This document shows positions 18,201 through 25,341 of a stretch of DNA of 64,000 bases, in pieces. Under the pieces are notes generated by a model that saw only the letters and a program-made list of their open reading frames with translations, made no database searches and was not told the DNA's origin. Within the stretch, counting starts at the first letter, position 1. Each line of letters opens with the position of its first letter. The position numbers were made by a program, and so were the translations under genes. The DNA is from Stenotrophomonas maltophilia R551-3 (GTDB taxonomy: Bacteria; Pseudomonadota; Gammaproteobacteria; Xanthomonadales; Xanthomonadaceae): assembly GCF_000020665.1 (NCBI RefSeq), contig NC_011071.1, positions 982,501 to 1,046,500 on the forward strand, read 5' to 3'.

Positions 18201-20100
18201 CAACGTCGGTGGCAACACCACCGTCGGTGGCACCATCAGCGGCAGCGGTGGCTTGACCCAGGCCGGCGCTGGCACCATCACCCTGACCGGCAACAACACC
18301 TACACCGGCGGCACCACCATCAATGCCGGTGGCACGGTGCAGGTCGGCAACGGCGGGGCCAGCGGTTCGGTCACCGGCAACATCACCAACAATGGTGGCC
18401 TGATCATCAACACTGGTGGCACCACCACGCTGGGCGGCACCATCAGCGGTGGCGGCAGCATCGTGCAGGCTGGCCCGGGCGGGCTGAATCTCGGCGGCAA
18501 CAGCGGTGGTTTCAGCGGCACCGGCCAGGTCACCGGCGGTGGCCTGAATGTCACCGGCAACATCGGCGGCCAGTGGACCATCGGCAGCGGCACCACGCTG
18601 TCCGGCACCGGCACCATCGGGGGTACCGGCGGTGGCGTGACGGTATCCAGCGGCGGCGTGCTCTCGCCGGGCAATGGCCCGGGCAATGGCAGCGGTGCGG
18701 GCAACGGCACCGGCACGATCACGGTGGGTGGCAACCTGACCTTGTCGCCGGGCAGCACGCTGGGCATCGATCTGGGTGCCACCGGCAGTGACACGGTGCA
18801 GGTGGGTGGCAGTGCCAACGTGGGTGGCAGCAGCGTGCAGGTGAATACCATCTCGCCGAGCACCAGCTATCAACAAGGCCAGCAGTACACCGTGGTCAAT
18901 GCGGGTGGTGGCGTGAGCGGGCAGTTCGCTTCGGCCAAGACGCCGTCGGCCTTCCTGACCATCACCCCGATCTACACGGCGAACACGGCCAATCTGCAGA
19001 TCGATGTGGCGCAGACCGCAGCCTTCACCACGGCGGCGAAGACGCGCAACCAGTACAACACCGCCGCAGCACTGGACAGCCTGCCGCAGAGTGGCTCGGC
19101 ACTGGGGCTGTACAACACGGTGTTGATCTATGACGCCGCCACCGCGCGCAGCGCATTCGACCAGCTGTCCGGTGAAGTGCATGCCGCCAGCCGCGCTGTG
19201 CTGCTGTATGACAACTATCTGGAAGAAGGCATCCGCCAGCGCCTGGGCAGTGAGCTGCCGACCGTGCGTGGCGAGCGCGCGTCGGCCTGGCTGGCCGGCA
19301 GCGGCAAGGTGTTCAAGCAGGATGGTGATGGCAACGGCGATGACATCCGCTCCAACCGCAATGCGCTGATGGCCGGCGTGGACTGGCAGCTCGGGGAGCA
19401 CGTGGTGCTGGGTGCAGCGGCCGGCAACGAACGGCTGGATACGCGCCTATACGATCGCAGCTCGCGGGCCCGCCTGCGTGGCAACACCTTCGGCCTGTAT
19501 GCGCAGGGCCAGTGGAACAACGGCTTTGCGGTCGGTGGCAGCGTGTCGCGCGGCGACTACCGCACGCGCACCACGCGTGAGGTGCCGCTGCTGGGCCAGA
19601 CCCTGTACAGCCGCCAGGATTCGGATGTGACCATTGCCCAGGTGGAAGGCAGCTGGACCTGGAGCCACGGCAGGACCCAGCTGCAGCCGTACGTGCAGTT
19701 CACCAAGCACTGGGTCGACAGCGATCGTGCGGTGGAACAGGGCGGCAGTGCTGCGCTGGAGCTGGAAGGCGGCAAGGACACGCTCAATGTCAGCACCGTG
19801 GGCGTGCGTGGGCGCTGGGACGTGGGCAGTGGCGAGCGCTTCCCGGCGCAGCTGACGGTCGGCCTCGGCTGGCAGCATGCATCGGGCGACACCGACGTGG
19901 CCAGCCGCAACCGCTTCGCGGCCGGCGGCAATGCGTTCGATGTGTACAGCGCGGTGATGGCACGCAACGCGCTGGTCAGCCAGCTGGGCGTGGCGGTCGG
20001 CCTGGGCCGCAACAGCCAGCTGTCGATGTTCGTGCAGGGCCAGCACGGCGACGGTCGCCGCGACGTCGGCGGGCAGATCAACCTGCGCGTGGGTTTCTGA
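9211..20100 (+). CDS. Giant autotransporter adhesin with PATR repeats
   Basis: A 3,629-residue type V autotransporter. The ATG at 9211 has an RBS (GGAG) and begins an extended signal peptide (ESPR: MNRIYRLVFNRALGVMQVAS) followed by a hydrophobic stretch to ASGSAFA, so it should pass the Sec system to the outer membrane. The passenger, to about residue 3,200, is almost only autotransporter-associated beta-strand repeats (GGLxLNAGGLxLGNxGALGTG, GVISGTGGLVKNG, TLTLxGANTYTGGTTIN), expected to form a very long beta-helix. Its last repeats are seven 69-residue units of near-identical sequence. The last 300 or so residues are the beta-barrel (SAWLAGSGKVFKQ to a terminal RVGF). Likely role: surface adhesion or biofilm. 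Repeat number probably varies between strains. Confidence 0.95.
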   Translation: MNRIYRLVFNRALGVMQVASEVAQNPGGSAVCAGRVPRLRAHQLAVALAATLASGSAFAACNTVGSTVTCDPGSVSNYINANSGITVNVLAGATLRTPPVIGGGNAATLSGDNVTVNNSGTIDPSSLILASPGLVIGNGSANNSAIVVNNNSGGQIKGVVNIATLLGFGGQALVAQNVNGTTTINNAGLISTSLIGAGSVSDATTVVTYGGAAANVTNTGTIDGRTGLGASGGNTFLNAGAVSGSVHLGDSTGGNTFTAVSGSSVVAGGGSALAGVITGVTGVKVAAAGTVDAGTGSGAANNTLVLQNSAAGPGAGTGGAVTTLGWNRYLNFQKLTVNSGTWNLQGAWGGTGQTTLNDGLVNFNDTDSFGTGLFTANGGAIASSTAGLNLANAFSLGGNLSLAGTNAFGLGGVLSGTGGLTVNNTGIVTLGGANLFSGGVNLNAGGLVLGNAGALGSGNLTVGGSASLDTTAGFTLGNNLVINGAGSLNLLGSNALSLNGSISGAGNLIKAGPGTLTLNGANLLTGSFAVTGGALALGVGGSLSPTSAISLGAGTNLDLSVAASQTIGSLAGSGALNLGARSLTLGGLNTSTSFSGVIGGVGGALVKVGTGTQTLSGANTFTGGVALNGGGLLLGNAGALGTGALGVGGNVSLDGTGGALALANAVNLGAGGILNLSGNQALTFNGVVGGTGSLVKNGAATLTLNNANTFGGGLSLTAGGLVLGNGGALGTGALGVGGVATLDASTALSVGNGINLGAGGSLSVLGSNALTLGGVISGTGSLVKNGAATLTLGGANAFTGGLAINAGKVALASGGSLAATGAVNLVNAGTELDISLGGNQTIGALSGIAGSTVTLGGSTLTFGDATNQTFGGVIGGTGGLVKQGTGTQTLSGANTFSGGLNLAAGGLLLGNGSALGTGALTVSGNGSLDATAALNLGNAINLGAVLTLPGSQNLTLGGNITGSGSLTKNGASLLTLNGTNAFSGGLNLNAGSLLLGNSGALGTGALSVGGNASLDGSTALNLTNNVALGTGASLSLPGTQAVTLGGVVSGAGGLIKNGATTLTLNGANTFGGGLVLNGGGLMLGNAGALGTGLLAVGANATLDSSVALNLANAIDLDAGAQLSLTSNQNVALGGLVSGTGSLIKTGTGVLSLNNSNTFSGGLALNAGGLSVGANGALGTGALNIGGNVSLDASAPVSLANAVSLGANTLTLPGSSNLTLSGVVSGAGGLIKNGASTLTLSGANTFLGGATVNAGTLALGAGGSLAAAGAVNLAGTGAALDISAAGAGQTIGALNGVAGSQVTLGAQSLTFGGASNGAFAGVIDGSGGLIKIGTGVQTLSGANTFSGGVALNAGGLVLGNAGALGTGALGIGGNVSLDSTVALNLGNAVNFGVGTQLTLGGSSDVALSGVVAGAGNLVKNGTGLLTLNNSNTFGGGLALNGGGLVVGANGALGTGALAVNASTTLDAGAAVSLGNAVNLGSGVALTLPGSNALTLSGVIGGNGSLVKSGAATLTLSGANTYTGGTTINAGTLALGVGGSLAAAGDVTLGAGAGFDISGAGGSQTIGALNGAGGSTLALGGNSLTFGTAGNAAFDGVISGGGGLVKVGAGVQTLSAANTFGGGVTLNAGGLLLGNDAALGSGALTVGGAATLDTTGLAALTNNIALNAGLTVLGTNALTLNGVISGTGSLTKDGVATLTLNGINTYTGGTNINTGTLALGAGASLAASGTVNLATGATLDLSAGSGTQVFGTLVGNGTVNLGANSIEVGGATNGTFSGSIAGTGGLTKVGAGIETLTGANTYTGGTFINAGTLAIGPGGSLAATGAVTLTAAGTGFDISTSGASQTIGSLAGVIGSTVSLGAQSLILGGNGNSVFDGAISGTGGLVKNGTGILTLGGANLFSGGLALNGGGLVVGNNAALGSGALTVGANATLDASIAANLANNIALASGANLDLLGSNALTLGGMVSGTGGLIKNGAATVTLTGANTYTGGTTINSGTLAIGAGGSLASTGAVDLAGTGTLDISAGNQSIGSLAGVAGSTVALGGSALTLGGTVDSAFNGAITGNGGLIKNGAGVQTLNGASTFSGGVTLNAGGLVVGNDAALGTGAVTVGGNGTLDSNTAVTLANNFVLNAGLTVLGSNNLTLNGNLSGTGALTKDGLATLTLNGTNTYTGGTFINAGTLALGAGASLHASGIVNLASGATFDLSAGSGTQQFGTLVGNGTVNLGANTLTIGGPANGTFSGSVGGTGGLIKEGTGTQTLTGNNTFTGGTTINAGTLAIGAGGSLASNGAVTLANAGTAFDISAGGAQSIGSLAGVAGSTVALGGSTLTLNGVGNTTFAGDITGTGGLVKNGAGVQTLIGANTFSGGVALNAGGLTLGNGGALGTGTLTVGGNAMLDGTTALTVGNNVQLTSGTLTLAGSNALALNGVISGAGGLLKDGAATVTLGGASSYAGDTTINSGVLAVGAGGTLSGASTVNLTGAGTLDISAGGNQSIGGLAGVTGSSVVLGGATLTTGGNNGSTAFAGVLSGSGGLVQSGTGTLTLSGDNVYTGGTTINGGSTLQLGNGGSTGSVLGDITNNGSLVYNLGSTATVGGVVSGSGGLTQAGSGTLVLTGNNTYTGGTTINAGGTLQVGNGGATGAIVGDITNNGALVSNVAGNTTLGGTISGSGGLTQAGAGTLVLTGNNTYTGGTTINAGGTLQVGNGGATGAITGNVANNGSLVFDVAGNTTVGGAISGSGGLTQAGGGVLTLVGNNTYTGGTTINTGGTLQVGNGGATGSIAGDITNNGSLISNVAGNTLLGGTISGTGGLTQAGSGTLVLTGTNTYTGGTTINTGGTLQLGNGGATGSIVGDVINNGTLVSNVAGNTTLGGTISGSGGLTQAGSGTLTVTGNNTYTGPTTINTGGTLQVGNGGATGSIGGSVTNNGSLVFNVGGNTTVGGAISGSGGLTQAGSGTLILGGNNTYTGGTTINTGGTLQVGNGGAGGSIAGNVSNNGSLVFNVGGNTTVGGTISGSGGLTQAGAGTITLTGNNTYTGGTTINAGGTVQVGNGGASGSVTGNITNNGGLIINTGGTTTLGGTISGGGSIVQAGPGGLNLGGNSGGFSGTGQVTGGGLNVTGNIGGQWTIGSGTTLSGTGTIGGTGGGVTVSSGGVLSPGNGPGNGSGAGNGTGTITVGGNLTLSPGSTLGIDLGATGSDTVQVGGSANVGGSSVQVNTISPSTSYQQGQQYTVVNAGGGVSGQFASAKTPSAFLTITPIYTANTANLQIDVAQTAAFTTAAKTRNQYNTAAALDSLPQSGSALGLYNTVLIYDAATARSAFDQLSGEVHAASRAVLLYDNYLEEGIRQRLGSELPTVRGERASAWLAGSGKVFKQDGDGNGDDIRSNRNALMAGVDWQLGEHVVLGAAAGNERLDTRLYDRSSRARLRGNTFGLYAQGQWNNGFAVGGSVSRGDYRTRTTREVPLLGQTLYSRQDSDVTIAQVEGSWTWSHGRTQLQPYVQFTKHWVDSDRAVEQGGSAALELEGGKDTLNVSTVGVRGRWDVGSGERFPAQLTVGLGWQHASGDTDVASRNRFAAGGNAFDVYSAVMARNALVSQLGVAVGLGRNSQLSMFVQGQHGDGRRDVGGQINLRVGF
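16852..18300 (+). repeat. Seven 207-bp coding repeats in the autotransporter
   Basis: Tyr-Thr-Gly-Gly/Pro-Thr-Thr-Ile starts recur at 16852, 17059, 17266, 17473, 17680, 17887 and 18094, with an eighth partial unit from 18301: an exact 207-bp (69-residue) period. Nucleotide identity is high, unlike the more diverged repeats upstream, which points to recent expansion or ongoing recombination. Confidence 0.93.
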
Positions 20101-20116
20101 GGGGAGTGGGCCAGCG

Positions 20117-20139
20117 GTAGATCCACGCTCCGCGTGGAT
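20117..20139. repeat. SMAG-type palindrome
   Basis: GTAGATCCACGCTCCGCGTGGAT: a GTAG-headed imperfect palindrome between two converging genes. Confidence 0.75.
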
Positions 20140-20157
20140 GGCACCGGGGCGGGAGCG

Positions 20158-20601
20158 CTAGAGCTCCCGCTCCATTTCCACAGCGTCGATCCCGGCGCCG
20201 TGGCCATCGGGCACCACACGTGTCACCCGGAAGCCCAGGCCGGCGTAGAAGCCCTGGGTGTGCTGGCTGGTGCTGAGCGTGATGCGATTGATCGAGGGAT
20301 CCGCTTCGGCCTGGCGCAGGCGCGCCAGCGCCAGTTCGCGGCCCAGTCCATGCCGGTGCAGCGCGCGCTGCACCATGCCCCAACAGAAACCGGCACTGCC
20401 ATCGCCGCGGCGCGACAGGCCGCCACAGGCCACGATGCTGCCATCGCGTTCGATTACCTGGAATGCACAGCCCATTGCCTGCTCACGCAGGAAGCGTTCG
20501 AAGTCGCTCCGCTCTTCCGGTGCGAAGTAGGTGGGCACGTTGCTGTCGAAGATCGACAGGCAGGCGGTCATGTCGCTGCAGCAGTAGGGGCGGGGTGTCA
20601 T
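20158..20601 (-). CDS. GNAT family N-acetyltransferase
   Basis: A 147-residue protein with the GNAT fold: a beta strand with IVACGGLSRRGDG, the acetyl-CoA loop region ALHRHGLGRELALARLRQAEA (R/Q-x-x-G-x-G/A type) and the typical C-terminal TSQHTQGFYAGLGFR. It should transfer an acetyl group from acetyl-CoA to an amine; the substrate cannot be inferred. It converges with the autotransporter gene and is monocistronic. Confidence 0.88.
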   Translation of the reverse strand: MTPRPYCCSDMTACLSIFDSNVPTYFAPEERSDFERFLREQAMGCAFQVIERDGSIVACGGLSRRGDGSAGFCWGMVQRALHRHGLGRELALARLRQAEADPSINRITLSTSQHTQGFYAGLGFRVTRVVPDGHGAGIDAVEMEREL

Positions 20602-20721
20602 GAAGGAACGTCATGGTTGTGGGCACATTGTGCGCGAGGTCCGTGCCATTGATGTCTGAACATGGCGAGCCCGGAAACCGGTTCGGGCGCAGACTGCAGG
20701 TCCCCGTCATCAGGAGGTTCC

Positions 20722-21516
20722 ATGTCCAACGCTCACGCCAGTTTCGTACAACTCCACCAAGGTGCCAATTTTTACGTGCTGCCCAACGTATGGGATGCCG
20801 GTGGCGCCCGCCTGGTCCAGCAGCAGGGGGCCCGCGCGGTGGGAACATCGAGTGCTGCGATGGCGTGGTCCTGCGGTTATGCCGATGGCGGTGCGCTGCC
20901 TGATACCGCGCTGCTGCAGCGGGTGTCCGAAATCGCTCGTGTGATCTCGTTGCCGGTCACGGTCGATATCGAGGACGGCTACAGCGATGTTCCCGATGCG
21001 GTCGCTGCGCGGGTGCTGCGCCTGGTGGAGGCGGGTGCGGTCGGGATCAACATCGAAGACGGCGCCGGCAGTCCTGCGGCGCTGGTGGACAAGATCACTG
21101 CCATCCGCTCGGCGCTTGGCGGGCGATCGCTGTTCATCAATGCACGCACCGATGTGTATCTGCGCAGCCTGGCCGAAGGTGATGAGGCCGTCAGGATGAG
21201 CATCGATCGGCTGCAGGCCTATGCACGTGCTGGTGCCGACGGCGGCTTTGTGCCGGGGCTGCGTGCGCTGGACGAGGCTGCTGCGGTTGCCAGCGCCGTG
21301 CCGCTGCCCCTCAACCTCATGTGGCTGCCTGGAATTGCGTCGCCTGCTGCGCTGTCGCAGGCCGGCGTGCGGCGGCTGAGTGCAGGGCCCGCGCTGTTCA
21401 TGCACGCGTGGGCGGCGATGGCTGCGGCGACCACGGATTTTCTCGGCGGCGCGATGGCGATGCCCGAGGGCGCACCGGGATATGCGGCCTTGAACCACCT
21501 GTTCAGCGAAGGGTGA
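20722..21516 (+). CDS. Isocitrate lyase / PEP mutase family protein
   Basis: A 264-residue TIM-barrel enzyme of the ICL/PEPM superfamily. Visible motifs are LPNVWDAGGARLVQQQG, TVDIEDGYSD (metal-binding acidic residues), GINIEDGAGS and FINARTDVY. The catalytic KKCGH loop of true isocitrate lyases is absent, so a carboxy-phosphoenolpyruvate or oxaloacetate-type C-C or P-C reaction is more likely. The substrate is unknown. The ATG has a strong RBS (CAGGAGGTTCC). Confidence 0.85.
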   Translation: MSNAHASFVQLHQGANFYVLPNVWDAGGARLVQQQGARAVGTSSAAMAWSCGYADGGALPDTALLQRVSEIARVISLPVTVDIEDGYSDVPDAVAARVLRLVEAGAVGINIEDGAGSPAALVDKITAIRSALGGRSLFINARTDVYLRSLAEGDEAVRMSIDRLQAYARAGADGGFVPGLRALDEAAAVASAVPLPLNLMWLPGIASPAALSQAGVRRLSAGPALFMHAWAAMAAATTDFLGGAMAMPEGAPGYAALNHLFSEG

Positions 21517-21582
21517 GGGTGCTGGGGACGGGGGCAGCGGTAGGCTGGGGCATGGGCGGATAGTCGTTTCGACCGGGCCGAG

Positions 21583-21607
21583 GCATCCACGCATGGTGTG
21601 GATCTAC
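21583..21607. repeat. SMAG-type palindrome
   Basis: GCATCCACGCATGGTG then TGGATCTAC: an inverted-orientation GTAG element next to the tRNA-linked repeat. Confidence 0.7.
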
Positions 21608-21611
21608 TGAT

Positions 21612-21886
21612 GCGGCTGGAGGAACAAGCCCCTCTGTTGAGGGGGGCCCCGACAGGGGCGGGGAGAGGGGATTGTCGGGTGCATCCATGCCCCGATCCCG
21701 GCGCGCGTTGCGCCCCGGGACCCGCCTGCGGCGGTCTGTCCGTGTATGTCGCGTATCTGGAGGAACAAGCCCCTCTGTTGAGGGGCTGCCCCGACAGGGG
21801 CGGGGAGAGGCCGGCAAAGGGAGGGGCCCAAAGGTTGCGCAGCAACGTTTGGGGCGAAGCGCGCGCAGCGCACTTCGCGTCCCGCG
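21612..21886 (-). repeat. Copy of the tRNA-Ser-linked repeat unit
   Basis: Read leftward from tRNA-Ser, this segment has the order seen in the 222-bp array: GCGCGGGACGCG-like block, GTTGCTGCGCAACCT, GCCCCTCCCTTTGCCGGCCT, the CCCCTCAACAGAGGGG hairpin and GCTTGTTCCTCCAG. A second, partial hairpin block (CTGTCGGGGC to GCTTGTTCCTCCAG) lies near 21612-21675. It shows the repeat is tied to tRNA-Ser genes at two loci. Confidence 0.8.
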
Positions 21887-21938
21887 CCAGATAACTGAAA
21901 AAGGCCGCCCCTAAGGGCAGCCTTTTTCAGTTATCTGG
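21887..21938 (-). terminator. tRNA-Ser terminator palindrome
   Basis: A 52-bp near-perfect palindrome with outer arms CCAGATAACTGAAAAAGG and its complement. On the minus strand the first arm starts within the tRNA CCA end, and the core GGCTGCCC...GGGCGGCC is followed by TTTTT. It is designed like the palindrome at 8-57. Confidence 0.8.
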
Positions 21939-22028
21939 CGGAGAGAGGGGGATTCGAACCCCCGAAGCGCGGTTTAGACGCTTACACACTTTCCAGGCGT
22001 GCTCCTTCAACCACTCGGACACCTCTCC
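21936..22028 (-). tRNA. tRNA-Ser (GGA)
   Basis: On the minus strand the gene begins GGAGAGGTGTCCGAGTGG and ends GGGGGTTCGAATCCCCC, CTCTCCG and encoded CCA. The anticodon stem-loop ACGCCTGGAAAGTGTG gives anticodon GGA, and the long variable arm is typical of class II serine tRNAs. Length is 93 nt with CCA. Confidence 0.97.
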
Positions 22029-22067
22029 GGATCCCTGCCATCGGCAAACGCCTCAGCAGGGGCGCAG

Positions 22068-22096
22068 ATTCTAGCGGGCTGCGCGACACTTCACAA
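22068..22096 (-). promoter_or_regulatory. Promoter of tRNA-Ser
   Basis: On the minus strand: -35 TTGTGA (22096-22091), 17-bp spacer, -10 TAGAAT (22073-22068), giving a start around 22061, about 33 nt before the mature 5' end. Confidence 0.65.
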
Positions 22097-22190
22097 GCAC
22101 CCCAGTCAGGAACCTGCGAAGGACGCGCCGGAGGCGAGGGGGCTGGACAGGCATGGCACAATGGAACATCCGATGGAAAACGGTGGCCTG

Positions 22191-24236
22191 ATGTCCTATC
22201 TCGTCCTTGCCCGCAAGTGGCGTCCGAAGCGTTTTGCCGAGCTGGTGGGCCAGGAACACGTGGTCCGTGCGCTCAGCAACGCGCTGGACAGCGGCCGGGT
22301 CCACCATGCGTTCCTGTTCACCGGTACCCGCGGCGTGGGCAAGACCACGATCGCGCGCATCTTCGCCAAGTCGCTCAACTGCGAGCAGGGCACCAGCGCA
22401 GACCCATGCGGCCAGTGCGCGGCCTGCCTGGACATCGACGCCGGCCGCTACATCGACCTGCTGGAAATCGACGCCGCGTCCAACACCGGCGTGGATGACG
22501 TGCGCGAGGTGATCGAGAACGCGCAGTACATGCCCTCGCGTGGCAAATACAAGGTCTACCTGATCGACGAAGTGCACATGCTGTCCAAGGCGGCGTTCAA
22601 CGCGCTGCTGAAGACGCTGGAAGAGCCGCCGGAGCACGTGAAGTTCCTGCTGGCCACCACCGACCCGCAGAAGCTGCCGGTCACCGTGCTCAGCCGCTGC
22701 CTGCAGTTCAACCTCAAGCGCCTGGACGAGGATCAGATCCAGGGCCAGATGACCCGCATTCTGGCGGCTGAGGAAATCGAGGCCGACGGCAGCGCCCTCG
22801 TGCAGCTGGCCAAGGCCGCCGATGGCAGCCTGCGCGACGGCCTGTCGCTGCTGGACCAGGCGATTGCCTATGCCGGCGGCGCGCTGCGCGAGGATGTGGT
22901 GCGCACCATGCTGGGCACCGTCGACCGTACCCAGGTGGCGGCAATGCTCGACGCACTGGCCGAGGGCGATGGCCCGCGCCTGTTGCAGGTGGTGGCCGCG
23001 CTGGCCGAGTTCTCGCCGGACTGGAGTGGCGTGCTGGAAGCATTGGCCGAAGGCCTGCACCGCATCCAGGTGCAGCAGCTGGTGCCGGGCGCTGCGGCTG
23101 CCGCCGAAGGCCTGGACGCCACGGTGTTCGCCGAGCGCCTGCGTCCGGAGGTGGTCCAGCTCTGGTACCAGATGGCCTTGAACGGCCGTCGTGACCTGCC
23201 GCTGGCGCCGAGTCCGCGCGCCGGCTTCGAAATGGCCGTGCTGCGGATGCTGGCGTTCCGCCCGGCCGCGGCGGTGCCGTCGGTGCCGAAGACAGTTGAA
23301 AGTGCGGCCGGCGGTACACCGGGTGGCAACACGGCCGGTGGTGGCGTTGGCAGCCAGGAGGCATCGTCCGCGCCTGCCGCCGCTGCTGCTTCGGCCAGTC
23401 CGGTCGCCGCCGCAGTGCCCGTGCAGGCCGCACCACGCGAGCCTGAACCCGAACCTGAGCCGGCCCCGCAACCGGAGCCGGATCCGACGCCGGAACCCGA
23501 GCCGGTTCCAGTGCAGGAACCCGAATCGCCGCCGCCGGTGAAGGCCGCCGCGGAGGCTCCAACGCCGACGCCGGCCACAGATGCAGCGGCGACCGACGAC
23601 CTGCCGCCGTGGGCCACCGACGAAGCCGAGGCCCGTGACGAGGCGCTGGCCGCCGAACTGGCGGGTCCGGATGCGGCGATGGTCGCGCCCTGGCATGAGC
23701 CACCGGCCCCGGTGCCAGCACCGGTCGAAGCGAAGCCTGCCGAGCTGGAGCGCCCGTTCCGTGCCGAGGGCATCGCCATCGCGCCGGCCGAGCCCGCTGC
23801 GGTGCGTGATCCCGCGCCGCAGGACGGTGTCAGCGAACTGGCCAGCGCCGAGGACTGGCTGGACCTGGTCGCCAACAGTGGCCTGAGCGGCCCGTCGCGG
23901 CAGTTGGCCGCCAACGCCGCCTTCATCAGTTGCCAGCGCGGGACCTTGAAACTGGGCCTTTCGCCCGGATTTGAATACCTGCGCTCGGAGCGCGCGCTGG
24001 CTGCGCTGGGCGAAATGCTGGAGAAGGCCCTCGGCCAGGCGCCGAAGATCGTGGTCGAGACCGTGGAAACCGAACACGTTCCGGCCGAGACCCTGCATCA
24101 GCGTGCCGATCGCCAGCGTGGCGAACGGCAGCAGGTGGCAGAGGCTGTTTTCATGGACGATCCGGAAGTGCAGGTGCTGATCCAACAGCACGGTGCCCGG
24201 GTTGTTTCCGATTCCATCCGTTCTTTTGACGAGTAA
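22191..24236 (+). CDS. dnaX: DNA polymerase III subunit gamma/tau
   Basis: The clamp-loader ATPase (681 residues). AAA+ motifs are clear: Walker A GTRGVGKT (45-52), a four-cysteine zinc site (Cys64, 73, 76, 79), Walker B/DEAH-like LIDEVH (126-129) and sensor 1 ATTDP. After about residue 370 comes a Pro/Glu/Ala-rich linker (EPEPEPAPQPEPDPTPEPEP region), then a C-terminal tau-specific domain (SAEDWLDLVANSGL onward). The ATG at 22191 is chosen because the family starts at MSYLVLARKWRP; ATGs at 22161 and 22173 are alternatives. No A-rich slippery heptamer like the E. coli gamma frameshift site was seen. It heads dnaX-ybaB-recR. Confidence 0.97.
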   Translation: MSYLVLARKWRPKRFAELVGQEHVVRALSNALDSGRVHHAFLFTGTRGVGKTTIARIFAKSLNCEQGTSADPCGQCAACLDIDAGRYIDLLEIDAASNTGVDDVREVIENAQYMPSRGKYKVYLIDEVHMLSKAAFNALLKTLEEPPEHVKFLLATTDPQKLPVTVLSRCLQFNLKRLDEDQIQGQMTRILAAEEIEADGSALVQLAKAADGSLRDGLSLLDQAIAYAGGALREDVVRTMLGTVDRTQVAAMLDALAEGDGPRLLQVVAALAEFSPDWSGVLEALAEGLHRIQVQQLVPGAAAAAEGLDATVFAERLRPEVVQLWYQMALNGRRDLPLAPSPRAGFEMAVLRMLAFRPAAAVPSVPKTVESAAGGTPGGNTAGGGVGSQEASSAPAAAAASASPVAAAVPVQAAPREPEPEPEPAPQPEPDPTPEPEPVPVQEPESPPPVKAAAEAPTPTPATDAAATDDLPPWATDEAEARDEALAAELAGPDAAMVAPWHEPPAPVPAPVEAKPAELERPFRAEGIAIAPAEPAAVRDPAPQDGVSELASAEDWLDLVANSGLSGPSRQLAANAAFISCQRGTLKLGLSPGFEYLRSERALAALGEMLEKALGQAPKIVVETVETEHVPAETLHQRADRQRGERQQVAEAVFMDDPEVQVLIQQHGARVVSDSIRSFDE

Positions 24237-24242
24237 GACACT

Positions 24243-24563
24243 ATGCGCGGCAACATCGCCCAACTGATGCAGCAGGCCCAGAAGATGCAGGAAAACCTGC
24301 AGAAGGCCCAGGAAGAAATCGCCAAGATCGAAGTGACCGGCAGCGCCGGTGGCGGCATGGTCAGCGTGACCCTGACCGGCGCCAAGGAATGCCGCAAGGT
24401 ACGCATCGACCCGTCGCTGGCCAGCGACCCGGAGATGCTGGAAGACCTGATCGCTGCCGCATTCAACGATGCCTCGAACAAGATCGATGCCGAGTCGAAG
24501 TCGAAGATGGGCTCGGCCACCGCCGGCATGCAGCTGCCGCCGGGCATGAAGCTGCCGTTCTGA
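24243..24563 (+). CDS. ybaB: YbaB/EbfC family nucleoid-associated protein
   Basis: A 106-residue DNA-binding protein that works as a dimer on the nucleoid. It starts [20 protein letters not shown] (coiled helix) and has the family core [18 protein letters not shown]. It lies 6 bp after dnaX and before recR, the classical order, so it is probably co-transcribed with both. Confidence 0.96.
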   Translation: MRGNIAQLMQQAQKMQENLQKAQEEIAKIEVTGSAGGGMVSVTLTGAKECRKVRIDPSLASDPEMLEDLIAAAFNDASNKIDAESKSKMGSATAGMQLPPGMKLPF

Positions 24564-24609
24564 TGCTTGGCGGGGCGCCTGTTGCTGCAGGCGCCCGCTG
24601 CAACCCTCA

Positions 24610-24656
24610 GTCGAGCATGGCTCGACTCTACACGTAGCCGTCGAGCTCGCTCGACG
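24610..24656. repeat. Two SMAG-type palindromes
   Basis: AGTCGAGCATGGCTCGACTC-TAC (inverted) is followed by GTAGCCGTCGAGCTCGCTCGAC. The pair fills most of the ybaB-recR gap and could form hairpins in the operon mRNA. Confidence 0.85.
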
Positions 24657-24674
24657 CCATCAAAGCATGCCGCC

Positions 24675-25274
24675 GTGTCCGCACCCCTGCTTGAACAATT
24701 GATCGACGCACTGCGGGTGCTGCCTGGCGTGGGCCAGAAGACCGCGCAGCGCATGGCCTACCACCTGCTCGAGCGCGAGCGCGAAGGTGGCCAGCGCCTG
24801 GCTGAAGCGCTGTCGCTGGCGGTGGAACGCATTGGCCACTGCGCGCAGTGCCGCGACTTCAGCGAAACCGAGTTGTGCCCGACCTGCGCCAACAGCAGCC
24901 GCGAACGCAGCCAGCTGTGCGTGGTCGAATCGCCGGCCGACCGCCTGGCCATCGAAAACGCCACCGGTTTCCGCGGTGTCTACTTCGTGCTGCAGGGGCG
25001 GCTGTCGCCGCTCGATGGCATCGGCCCGCGCGAGCTGGGCCTGGAGCAGCTGGAGCGGCGGCTGGCCGAAGGCGAGGTGCAGGAGCTGATCATCGCCACC
25101 AGCGCCACTGTCGAGGGCGAAGCCACCGCGCACTACCTGGCGCAGCTGGCGCGCGCACGCAAGGTGCAGCCCAGCCGCCTTGCGCAGGGCCTGCCTCTCG
25201 GCGGCGAACTTGAATACGTTGATCGCGGCACGCTGTCGCACGCGTTCGGGACGCGCAGCGAATTCCGCGATTGA
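24675..25274 (+). CDS. recR: Recombination mediator RecR
   Basis: A 199-residue RecFOR-pathway protein that helps RecA load on gapped DNA. It has the N-terminal helix-hairpin-helix ([20 protein letters not shown]), a zinc finger (Cys56, 59, 68, 71), and a Toprim domain ([14 protein letters not shown] to [14 protein letters not shown]). The GTG at 24675 is chosen because residues from SAPLLEQLI match the family's N-terminus; an upstream in-frame extension runs through the SMAG repeats. Confidence 0.96.
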   Translation: MSAPLLEQLIDALRVLPGVGQKTAQRMAYHLLEREREGGQRLAEALSLAVERIGHCAQCRDFSETELCPTCANSSRERSQLCVVESPADRLAIENATGFRGVYFVLQGRLSPLDGIGPRELGLEQLERRLAEGEVQELIIATSATVEGEATAHYLAQLARARKVQPSRLAQGLPLGGELEYVDRGTLSHAFGTRSEFRD

Positions 25275-25341
25275 GCGCTGGCCGGGCATCGTCCGGCGCG
25301 GCCGGCCTACAATGCGGGAGACATCCCCGCCGAGGCCGACC

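Noticed and set aside
16852..18300. Regular spaced repeats as a CRISPR array
   Set aside because: The period is 207 bp, the whole unit is repeated, and it is in frame within an adhesin gene.
9948..19401. Very long reverse-strand reading frames (up to 1,902 codons) opposite the giant autotransporter
   Set aside because: They mirror a repetitive GC-rich gene, have low-complexity translations, no RBS and no recognisable domains.
22191..24236. Programmed frameshift in dnaX producing gamma
   Set aside because: No A-rich slippery heptamer or following hairpin was seen; only the full tau-like frame is supported.
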